NCBI GenBank assembly: GCA_012295275.1
Contig: CM022669.1
Location: 15,602,672-15,660,171, forward strand
Direction of reading: 5' to 3'
From: Chrysomallon squamiferum
Taxonomy: Eukaryota; Mollusca; Gastropoda; Neomphalida; Peltospiridae
DNA length: 57,500 nt
The notes under the pieces were generated by a model. The model did not search any database, was not told the DNA's origin, and saw only the letters and a program-made list of their open reading frames with translations. The translations under genes were made by a program, and so were the position numbers. Below are positions 1 through 13,025 of this stretch, in pieces (position 1 is the first letter of the stretch; every line of letters begins with the position of its first letter).

Positions 1-314
1 ACTTGTGTGTTTATTCCATTATCTGCCATCTGTCCATCTTCATAGCTGTGAAAAACAAAGAAGGGAAAAGTTATTAGTATCACAAGTTTTCTATCACCTG
101 ATGACAGATAATGAAGTAATGTTTTCAGATCTTATGAGACCATTTTGAATATTTCTTGGGAATGTACTTAAGCTCCACATAATTGTCGTCAAAATAGGGA
201 CTTTATTTGATTAATTTGATTTCATGAAATGAAAGAAAGAAAAAACAAATAATGTCACTGGTAGTAACATTTGCCACTAAGTTGGTGAATTTAGGTCTGC
301 TGTGTCTATGTAAC

Positions 315-347
<33 letters not shown>

Positions 348-1536
348 CCTCCCCTAAATGTATCATGCAGAAAATAAATAATAATAATAATAACAGTAGT
401 AAGAAGAAGAAGAAAAAATTAACAACTGTAACAACAATAACAAATTTAAAAGAAAAAATAAATTAAATAAATCAACAAAACTTCAAAAGGATGCTAATAA
501 CCAAGGCATTATGAAAATAAATAAATAAATAAATAACTCCATGAACAGCAATTATAATGAAAATGAAACTTACACAAAAAACAACCTTGTACAAACATGG
601 TTATCATTGGGACATACCCAAATGTCATGATATTTTCTCAGGCTTGGAGAAGTTATAACTGAAGTAAAATCAAATGTATTAAGACTTCATTTTGCACACA
701 CATCTCAAACATTTTAATAAAAGTACATCAGATGACAAAATCATTAATATACTGATAACAGTTTACACCATAGACACATTTATGAAATAAAACAAGGTAT
801 ATAATGTGCTAGATAAATATAAAAATAATGAGATAAAAAGTCCAAAATAATTCACAGACATCATTACTTATTTATATATTTTAATCAGTTTTAATTATTT
901 CATGTTGTGTAAAAGACAGTGATGTTAATTTCACCCACCTTCACAAAGAGCTATACATGTGATGTTGTCACTAACAACAAATCTTGAACTGGACTGAAAT
1001 AAATAAATAAATAAATATTGTGATTAATTTCACACACACACACTGTAAATGAACAGAAATCCAGTTTATAATTATGGTTTAAAAAGTTATCTCCCTTTAT
1101 ATATAGAACCTGAAGAAAACTAAAAACATTTTGTGATGAATTATTTATCTGTAATATCTTAAATATTTGTTTAAAATAAAATAAATAAATAAATAAGAAG
1201 CCAACAAACTAATTAAATAAATTCTTAAGTAAAAAACCCCACAAACAGACAAACAGACTAAATTCACCTGAGCTGTGCAGCTTTTAGGATAAGCACCCTG
1301 TGTCATCCTTGAATATTCAGCTGATACAGATATGGATGGACTCAAATAAATCCCTTTCCCATGAACTGCTCCATTCATCTGTATAATAAACAATTTACCT
1401 ATTACTTACTCATTCACAAAATAAAATATTTTTATTATGAAATTAATAATCACAGGTTGGCAACATCATAATTTTCTAGCACATTTCATATTTAAGTCTC
1501 GTATATGTGATTATTTTGCTTCTTCATGTACTATTG

Positions 1537-1587
<51 letters not shown>

Positions 1588-2386
1588 ACACAATAGAACT
1601 GTAGATTATAGTCTGAATGACATTCTCCACACAAAACCATACTGAAGGTGTACATTTACATTTAGGTGTTGATTTCTAAACAGGAATCATGAGTATAGAA
1701 TATTCTGTACTTGAAGTTGCAATGGCATTTTAGTTGCATATGGATTATTACATATTGAAGTCTCAATAGGTTGCTGATTATAAAACTTCAGAGAGGTTAT
1801 GTTCTAAGGGACAAAACCAGCTGCCATCATTCCATTGGCTATTTTTGATCAATTACATGCAGGGGATCTTATAAGATACTTTCTGATTATGGAAGCATTG
1901 GTTGGAAACAGGACCAAGAAGGACTAATGTAAGTCAAGTATACCATGTTATTATTACAGTGTGAAATTCTAGCATTGTCTATGTGTTCTGATGTTAGTTA
2001 AGTATACCATGTTGATGTTACAGTGTGAAATTCTAGCATGGTCTATGTGTTCTGATGTTAGTTAAGTATACCATGTTGATGTTACAGTGTGAAATTCTAG
2101 CGTTGTCTATGTGTTCTGATGTTAGTTAAGTATACCATGTTGATGTTACAGTGTGAAATTCTAGCAGTGTCTACCTGTTTTGGTGTGCCTGATGCCACAA
2201 TGAGTCCCTGGCGAATAATGGAATGCCAATTTTCTATACTTGAGCCACTGAAAAATAAAATACTTTTAATTAGTACAGCTCAAAAGTGACATAAGATGAA
2301 ACAGAAGCATGTGAAACCAAAGTAAGATAATTTAAAACTTTATAAATAAATAAATGAGAAGAATAAGTAAATAACAAAATGATGAA

Positions 2387-2465
<79 letters not shown>

Positions 2466-5400
2466 TTAATAGTAATAAAATTCCTTGTGGAAAATCTAAT
2501 GAGAAGAAACAAGCACGACAAATAATTGCAATAGAAGGAGTAATGGTAGTAGTAGTAGTAGTAGTAGTAGTAATAGTAACTAGTAGTAGTAATAGTAGTA
2601 ATTATAGCAGTAACAGTACTAATACATAAATAAATATATAAAAATAAATTATTCAACAGATTGGAAACATTATATAATACTTAACCAAACAGAATTAATA
2701 AAACTGCACGTACTGGAAGGCAAATGTGCTGCCATGTTTCTTTCGTTTTTGCTGGAAGATACTTTCTTTTGCTGGTGGACTGCTGAGAAGCAGAAACTGA
2801 TGAGGTGTTTTCATGCAGCGGATTTGCTGAAAATGAACAATGAAGTTTGAAATTGTGTTTATACAGCAAGTGTATTTAAGCCAAAACTGTTCTGAGTCAA
2901 ATTTGATTTTGTTTCTCTCTCTGTCTTTTAAGTGTGAATTTGTTCAGCTGTGTGTGAATTTATATTTGTATATGGTGTGTACGTACAAGCGTGCACACCA
3001 AAACCAGACGTTGTGTAACATCGGCCACATTTATTGCAAGCTAATGAATGAATGAATGAAAAAATAACAAACTCTGAATAAGTGTTCATTTTATTTTAAG
3101 TAATTATTATGTCTGATGTCAGGCTGGCTAATTCTGACACAAGAGTCTTATTGCCAACACATTATACCAAGTTATACTAATATCCTCCAAAAATAAACAA
3201 CAAAAAAAAAAAAAAAAAAAAAAAACCCCAAACAAGAGCAGATCATACACTTCATCTGACATGCAAAAACAAAACATCCTTACTTTCTTTGGTAGTAGTT
3301 TCACAATATGTGATCTGTTGCTTGAAATAATCCTGAAAAACAGAATAGTAAAATCCTCTAAAGTCAGGTTATAAATTTATTTTAAGGCAGGAAATCATTT
3401 GAACTGTTCAAAACCAGTATTGGTTAACTGATAAAGACAATTATTGACATAACTGATTAGAAGATTTTAGTGAGTTCAGGAGAAAAAAAAAGAAATGACA
3501 TGTTAAAATTATGAACCAGTAGCTTTGACCCTTCGTCTGGCTTCCCTTTAAAATTGGATTAAATTTATTTTAAACCCCTTATGTGCCCGATTTAAAACCT
3601 TCTGCCAGATATACAGCTCTTTATCATTTCTCTGTCATACTTGTTTCTGGAAAGTGAATTTCCCAAAAGGCTCCAAGCCTCCACCGACTCGCTATCGTCT
3701 TGCTGAAAATGAAAATTTAGCAGACAAAACATCACTTAAGGTCTAATTCATACAGAATATTTGACGTGGCTGTCAAATCGAAAGCTGTGCTGTGCTGTGA
3801 AATCAACATGTACTTGTTCCAGTTATAATGTGAAGGAATGAATTATAGAATTTTCAAATGTTAAATAAAGTAGTGGCTTTCACATAAAAACGAAAAACTA
3901 AATTACTAATTAGTTACCACTGTAAAAGTGGATATGCCAACCGATGTCGTTTGTCAAGTTCTTTCTTCATGTTGGAACCGGCTAGTTGCATCATTTCTTG
4001 CACGGACGGAAAAGTATTCAAGATTTTTTTAACTTCAGGAAAGTTTTTTTTCTGAAATTAAGCATTAAAAAAAAAAAAGAAAAAAAAAAGAAAAAAAGAA
4101 GAAGAATATATGCAGTTTGAAATATGAAAGAAAAATGTTACAGTGTATCATTGGTTTGAAAATGTGTTGAGTGTGTTGTTATATTTAATAAAACATTGTT
4201 TTCTCCACAGTTTGGATCGTTTCTCTACATGCATTCTCTGTTACATAACCTGAATACTGTGTGTACAGAGAAAATATTTACTATCTATTCTGTGTACTGA
4301 CCATGCACATAACGTGTGTATGGTTTCTATAAGAATGAATCAGTTTTTATATTCTCCATGCACGAAATATGTAAGATAGGAAATTTCAGCTGAATATCAT
4401 TATAATTTCAAAACTAATAAGAATTTGGTCCCAAAATTTTGCCTGCGCCCATCATTTATAGGTAGGGAGTTATTTCCTCTCTTCGTATTTATAAATATCA
4501 AAGTAATGAATATTACCATACCATGGGATCCAAAGCTAACACTTTTGATTTGTCAGGGTCAACAACTTTTGGGTATGGGTCAAAGATGGTATGATTTCGA
4601 GCTGATTTGATGGCAGCCTTAGTCATCTTCAGTAAGAGCACAATGACCTGAAATGAAAAACAAAATAATAATAATAATAATATTAATAAGGATATTTGAT
4701 AAACATATATAAATATATATGAAAAGTAATAATAATTAAGTAACATTACAATTACATCGAAATTAAAACAAACAACCAAAAAACAAGCAGAAACTCCCAT
4801 AAAACAAAAGAAACAAATAATAATAATAATAATAATTATAATAATAAAAACTTAATTACCATAATGCTTACCTCAGCTCCGGTGGCAATGTAATCAGCAG
4901 CATCTACCATGACGCCAAGAGCTTGGAAAGCAAACACACACAAATCACGACAACAAACGGAAGGCTGGAATAAACACCAACAAACAGTTTAAGTAATCAT
5001 TAACATCAAGTAATGTGATTACGCAACATAAAGGTAACAATACTGCTGCCTTTAATAATTTAAAATAAAACTTTACTGTTAGGGACTGGAATGTCAAGGT
5101 TATATTTTTCTCTTCTTCTTCTTCTTCTTCTATTGTTTTTCTTTGAACTTTTCTATTTTTATTTTATTTTTTAAATTCAGAAAAGAGAAAGCGAAAAAAA
5201 ATCCAGTTTCATTTACGTAAAACTAATATGCGACTTTATCTTTGTTAGTATATCCTCCTCCTACCACTGTTTATGAATATTGTAGTAAAATGAATGCTAA
5301 ACTGATTTAATTATATTACGAATTTATATTTTCCATTATCGTGTATCCCAGACGCACAGAAATCCCTATTATACGTATAAGATGTCAGCTTTTATTCTTC

Positions 5401-5752
5401 CTATTTATTTATTTATTTATTTATATCGGCCAGCGAATTTTAAAACATAATTGCACTTCTTAAATTATGTATTGTTAGAACATTTTTATAGACAGTTTTA
5501 TTGAATGTTGACATCCCACGTGTTACATGCACTGTTTCACGTGACATCCTCGCTAACACAATTTAAATACAATAGTGTGACGTAATCAAAATAAAATATA
5601 AGTGGCGATTCGGATTTTTGTTTTCCAAAAACACCAGTTAAACACAAACCAGCAAATGATCTATAAGGAGTAACGCACATCTAAAACTCAATGAGTGGTG
5701 ATGATCAACATGTAAGGTTAGTTTTATAAACCAGTACTGTATAACTTTTTTT

Positions 5753-5800
<48 letters not shown>

Positions 5801-5975
5801 GACTACGACTACTGCTAATAATAATAACAGTAAATAAATAAATACGTAATTATAATTTATTTAGTCTTCAAAATGATTGAAAATAAGTATCTCTGGAATT
5901 TGTTTTCCACAGTTTCTCACTTTCTACCAAAATTCAAACAAGTTGTTAGGTAAGAAACACATATACCAGTATTGC

Positions 5976-6006
<31 letters not shown>

Positions 6007-6734
6007 ATTATTATTATTATTATTAAATGATTAATTTCACTCTTGGCTTGTTGCAGATAACAAGCTGACAGATCAAGAAACAGTTACTGATTTTTTATTC
6101 GTATTCTTATTTTTTAAATTAAGTAAGTAACTTACCTTTAACATGGGGCAGTTCTGGAAAATATGAGGTTCATCACAAATAACACAGTATTCATTTAAAG
6201 TTGGGATTCTTTGTCTCGTGTATTGGAAAACCTGAAAAGAAACAAAATCAACTCTGTTTACTACCAGCTAATACCGTCAGTAATTTGGAACTGTTGTAGC
6301 AATTTATGGTAGTATGTTTGCTTCAGAACTGGTACGTTTTGAGATCAATGCTCCTGAGTGGACACATTAAGTTTAATACAGATTTAGCTCTGTCGTGCCT
6401 GTTTCAAAGAGTTTTTCACTGTCCAAGAATGTATCTCTTGCTGTTAGACAGTGCAAGTTCCCTTAGTGTAATAGTTTGTTAAAAAATCATAAATGAAATC
6501 GGATAACTAATAGTATTTTTCTTCTAATTCATTCTACTTTTTCACTTTTCCCAAACTTGATAAAATTTAAATTTATACAAAACTAGATTTTCTCATTTTA
6601 ACAATAATAATGATTAGATGTGAAAGGCAGCTTTTATTAAATTAATAAATGAATTTGTTTTGAAATTCAGGTTGGAGATTATATATAATAATGACAGAGT
6701 ATGAAAACAACAACAAATCAACGAAACAAACAAA

Positions 6735-6819
<85 letters not shown>

Positions 6820-8588
6820 TAATTTAAAAAGGCATATTTCAATTCACTTTACCTGCACTAGGAAACCATTTTCAAAACTAGGTGCAACCTTTGCATTTTC
6901 CCCCTCTACTGTTGATGTGCACATACGGGTAAGAACGTCCATTTGTTCATTGGGTGCGGTCATTGATTCACACCCAGGCTTATTGTCTATGAGTTTGCAT
7001 TCAGGGGTATCTTCTGATAGTTGTCTTGCAACAGGTTCTACTGGTTTTAAGTCTGGGAACTGTGTTTCCATATTCAGTTCCAAACAACTAAAAAATATAT
7101 TAATAAAACATAGTATTTTGCATAATATGATAACATTTTTATTTAAAGTTAGTTGTACTTTTGTGTTACAGTAACACATAGCGGACAATATATAATTTGT
7201 ATTGGTCATATAAAAAGAATATATTATTAGGTAATCTGAAAAAATTCAGGTACTTAAACAAAATAATAATAATAAGTAGTAGTAGTACTAATAATACTTG
7301 CAGTAATATTAATATTTCTAAGAATAATTTAATAAATAAAAATGCATAATCTCAAAACAGCATAAAAAAACAAAACAAACTAAATAAATATAAAAATAAA
7401 AATAAAAATAAAGTAATTATAATAAAATAAGGTAAGCTGAAAATTTCTTTATAATCTTCACAGGTTGTTTTAAACTTAGTTTAAGGGCTGGGTTTTTTTT
7501 TTAACCTCTATAGACTCGCTATAAGAGAAGCATACAGCACAAAACATTTAAATAAAAGATAAGTCACATACAATATTATTTCAAACCCTAATCCAATACC
7601 TCTCAGGATTTGTTAAGATGAGGTTAACTGCCTCCTCCATGTTGCCTTTTGTAATAATCAGAGCATTGCGACTGATCTCTGAAGAGAATCCCAAATCCAT
7701 AAGTTGGACAAGTTTTTCATCATCCACAATAGGATTTACACAGTCTTTATCATCTCCTCTGTAATAACCATAATGATAATGATAAACATTAATTATAAGA
7801 AAGATGGTGGTGATGACGATGATGATGATGATACTATTACGTAGATAACAATTATAATAATTTGTAATAATAATAAATAGTAGTATAGTGATAGCAATAG
7901 AGTAGTAGCACTAACAATAATAATTAGTTATAATATAAAAACAATATAAAATCATGTAGTAATAATAACAATCACAACGGTTAAGTTAATAATAATAATA
8001 ACATAAAAGAGAAAATAATGAAACAATCAATTAGTGATTCATTGGATAACAAAAATATATATTGTATTAACTAATTGTATGCAATAAGTTCTAATTAATT
8101 TTTTCAAATTATTTCGAACAAAAGGGTAGACCACGGATGTATTTTGTGCAACAACTAATGAACATTGCAAAAATAATCTGCAGAAAACTTTAATAAAAAA
8201 TTAGCAAATAAGGTTCTGGTTTTGGCCATTACGTAAATATTACATCGAAAATACTTTCAAAATTGATTTGATTCAGTATTAGTGCTACGTTTTCACAGAA
8301 TAGCTATTAACATGAAGTTGGTTTGCTAACATGTCAAAGTTCTCATGATGAAAAAAATATAAAATTACCCTTTGTCATTTTCACAGAACCTTGCTGGAGT
8401 TTTGAGACATGGTGATAGATCAGAAGGAACACTTAATGACTTTAAAGCAGCATCCTGCTTCTTTTTCCAGATTTCTCGCAAGAATGTCTCCAAGATTCTA
8501 AAACAGTAATACATATATATATATAGAGATATATTCACTTCACCATATCTACAATAAATGTGTGTGGCTATTTTCCTTTCATATTTAC

Positions 8589-8665
<77 letters not shown>

Positions 8666-9543
8666 ATTTTTTCATTTTTATTCAAGAGCTCTATAACAAA
8701 ACGTATTCAGTCTGAATGAAAACGAAGAGACTGCTACTATATTTAATGTCTGGCAAAATTCACTTTTTAAATTGCTAGAACTTACTTTTCCATCTGAATT
8801 GTGAAACCAAACTTTTGTTTCTTTGAAGCCTGTAATACCTCAACCTCAGGAGGATCTACAGAACAGACACAAATAAAACATTGCAGTCACTAAATACTGT
8901 TTATGAAAGACATCTGTTAATGCTTATTTTTGGGGGGTATTTTGAACTGCACTGAAAAATAGAACACAAATAAAACTTGGCACTCACAAAACTACCTGAA
9001 GGGTGAATGAATGAATATACTGGTGCCTATTTTTTCAATAATTTTAATATTAATAGTTATTACTGACAGGTAATTAAATTGAAATGCTTTGAAAAAAAAA
9101 AAAAAAAAGAGAAGAAGAAAAAATAAAAGATAGAAAGAAAAAGCCTTAGCACTCATAAAACTAACTAAACGTTGTATGGATAAATATGAAGGTGTGTATC
9201 TTTTCAATAATTTTAAATATTAATAAATCTACAGACAGTTAATTACAATCAGACAGAGGTGTGCAGAGATCACAGACCGGGTAATTACAATCAGAAGGTT
9301 GCTATACAATCACCACACATCTCTTTATGACATCTGCTACCATTGTTTTTTTCTTATTTTGTTCTTTCTTTTTTTCAGTTGTGATAAATAGTCTATATAA
9401 ATAGCTTACCAAACAGATTGAAAAAAATAATAATAATAAAACAATAATAATAATAATAAATAAATAAAAATAAACAAAAATTAACAAAATAAACCGAATG
9501 AGGTTGTTTGACACAAAATGAGTGCCCATTCCTTAAATGTAAT

Positions 9544-9592
<49 letters not shown>

Positions 9593-10144
9593 ATACAGCT
9601 AAAACGAACCTTTCTGATCTAAGTAATGTACAGAAGACATTTTAAGTTGAACTAGCAGAGGTTTTTCCAGATCAAGATTCCACGCTTGAGCAACTTCATG
9701 CTACAAACAAAACAGTGAACGAATATTATTTAACAAATTTTAATGCTCAAGATTATTAGGTATTCTGTATTATTTACAAGTTGCTGAGGTGAGACAAATA
9801 GTATGTGCTACTCTATCACGGATTTGGTAATTAGATAAGAAAAACGGAATATTTTATTGTCATCAATATTTTATTGTTATAAAACACAATTTCATTTTGA
9901 AACAAATTCAGCTAGAGTACATCTTTTCTGACATGTGCTAAATTCATTTTGTACGTTTTTTGATACTGATTTTTAGTTTTGTTTCTCTTCAGGAATATAT
10001 GTTCTTTGTTCTAGGAACATATGTTCTTTGTTCTGTCTTAAAACCTAGAGTATGTTTCTGATGAAACGTGCAAAATTGATCCTGAACACTTTTGAGATGG
10101 TAGATTATTGCTTTATTTTTCTGCCAAACCATTTGTAACAAATA

Positions 10145-10207
<63 letters not shown>

Positions 10208-11543
10208 AATTTGTAAAACAAAATCCAATAACAGTTTTAAATACAAAATACACATAATATCTTTTCTATAAAATACAGTTTCAGACACTCTGAAAAATAA
10301 ATATACAATCGAAGAAAAAAAAGAAAAAAAGAACAAAAACAAACATGGCTACTGAAAACGCTTTCTCCCAACAACACAGTTTGTGCATTAATACACCAAA
10401 CACTTACGGACAGAAATGTCAGTGATATCTTGAGTTCCACATCTATTTCACCAATTGACTCATAAAATCTGTCAATCAAAAAACAGAATAAACATTACAA
10501 TGAAAAAACACACTTTGTATCATTGTTATACTAGTTGTAATACGTTTACCTTAATATCAAATAAACAAAATAATACATAAATTAATTGATTTTTAACCTT
10601 CCCTTTTCTAATTGTTTTATCTCTCTCACCTACACAGACCAAAGAAAGAAAGAAAGAAAGAAAGAAACAAGAATAAAAGAACAAAAACTATTTTATGCAC
10701 ATACAGAAGTGTGCCTAATATCACGAATTACTACTCACAACATATACATTAATATCATTTACCTGTAAGAAGCAAAGACAGTTATCTGCAAGAAGCAAAG
10801 ACAAGTTACCTGAAAGATACTGCTTTGTCTCCATATATCAGTTTAACGTTTTCCAAATCCTGTGCTAGTTGTGTGTTAATCATTTCTTTTTCCACCTCCT
10901 CCTCCTCCTTTGGAAGAAAAACAAATAAATATTAAAAATGAATGAGAGAGTAAACCCTGCTACAACCAATGGCAAGGCATTTTATCTCGAAAAGCTCATG
11001 TAAAATGGCCTCCTCATTGAGTTCTTGCAGGAATGGGAAAATACACAGATACATTCATAGACACATACGTACATACAGACAGACAGACACACATAATTAC
11101 ATGCACTCACATAAAAATGGATATGTACATACACAGAGCTTCACACACGTACACATACACACACACACACACACACACGCATTATCCAACTCTAACTGCA
11201 CCATACATACGCACACCCCATCCCTGTGCATAGATAAACAAAATATTAACTTCAGTTTCATTATCAAATTCATCTTGAATAATAGGGTACTCTTCTTCAT
11301 CATCTGGCAAGCTGTCTTTACAATCAGAATTCCCGGATTCTGTGCTAATCTGTCGACTGCACACTGTGTTCTTTCCCTCATTCTCGGTATTGTCTTGTTC
11401 ATTTAAAAATTCTGTAAGAAAATAAACATATGCCATGGTGTATACATACATGTATTATCTCTCTATGTAGATTCTCAATCGAATTATGTCACGCATATTT
11501 GTGCATGTATATCTGTAAGGGAGGTCAGTTTTTTCTATAAAAA

Positions 11544-11578
<35 letters not shown>

Positions 11579-11868
11579 GTAGTAGTAGTAGTAGTAGTAG
11601 TAATAGTAGTAGTAGTAGCAGCAGTAATAAGAGTAATGGGAAAATATTTAAACTATGATAGAAAGAAATAAATATCAGCTTTAGATTTTACAGAGTTAGT
11701 AAAACAAATATTTACTTTATAATGTAGAATATTAACACAAAAAGAATGCAGCTGAACTGATAGCATTATTAACAAATCTTTCTCCTGATACTAAAGAAAA
11801 AATTTACTATTTTAGTACATCATAAAATACAGATACAACTATTAATTAATATAACTATATATATAGAC

Positions 11869-11919
<51 letters not shown>

Positions 11920-12179
11920 CACATAATGATTGCATTGGACATGAATTACCATCTCGCAATTTAAGTAGCAAGTTCGGTACTGATTCGTTGACAGGGTTTA
12001 TTTTATCTTTGTCGGTGCTGGCTGTGAGTATGCTGTTTCCTGAAATATAAAATAAAATATGATAACTGTTACCATGAACTTATCATTATATTATTATTAT
12101 TATTATTATAATTATTATAATTATTATTATTATTATTTTAAATATATTTATTTAAACACATGTAAAGATATTGTTAAAG

Positions 12180-12220
<41 letters not shown>

Positions 12221-12965
12221 AACTGCCATTTATTATTCTAGTTTCAGGAGGTGGTTGGAAACTTATCTAAAGCTATCTAGCAATGAAGCTTGCTCTCCAT
12301 GCATCACCATTCAATTATCAATAAAGCTTGATCATTACAACAGATGAAACAACAATTTGGAAATAAAAAAACATACACTGAGATGTACTCCATTGCAGGC
12401 TATCATGCTTTATTACTGGTAAACATTAGTAACAACAAATCAACAAAAACAGCATGAAAGTATACCAGTATACTCGATCTAACTGATACGTGTAACAAAT
12501 TAATAACTAAATACATTTAGTCTTACTTTATCATTATGAAAGATTGATAATAATTTGGAAATATACAACAAAAAGAAATATTTTGATAATTTTGTTACTG
12601 CTGCTTTTGTTCCATGCTAACCTAGGTTTTAAAATCATTCAGCACGTGCATTCAAACTTTGTTTTTAATAACGTACGTGGATAGTCATCTTCTTTGACAA
12701 TCAGTGAAAAGGTTGTTGTTTTTTTGTGATCATGCAGATAGGTGAAGGTAAGTGTGTTTCCTTGAATAATAAATTCTGTGACAAATAAAAATGAAAATGT
12801 TTAGGGTACCGATACTTTCAGTTACAGCACACTCACAAACACACACACTTGAATATTTCAATTCTGCAATATTTATTTATCCTAATAAGTATCTATAATT
12901 ACTAGGTTTGATATAGAGGATAACGTAGTTAGGACCTACGAAAATCCAAATGTATTTATTCATTA

Positions 12966-13025
<60 letters not shown>

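Larger units (their letters stand above)
574..3332 (-). other. ART (PARP) catalytic-domain exons, copy A
   Basis: Exons 3284-3332, 2714-2826, 2175-2247, 1268-1378, 939-993 and 574-658 encode the NAD+-binding fold. The histidine of the FAFH|GSSIENWH motif is split by the intron between 2826-2714 and 2247-2175. HGKGIYLSPS carries the second catalytic residue (Tyr). CEGVITSPS and WVCPNDNHVCTRLFFV form the last strands. Two positions kept in copy B and in human PARP6/8 are altered here (GYS to EYS, RFFFV to RLFFV), so activity may differ. Confidence 0.8.

Noticed and set aside
8498-8685. N-terminal extension of exon 8369-8497 with Glu-Arg repeats
   Set aside because: Intron read-through over a CT microsatellite; the exon has a clear acceptor at 8498-8500 and the same border in copy B.
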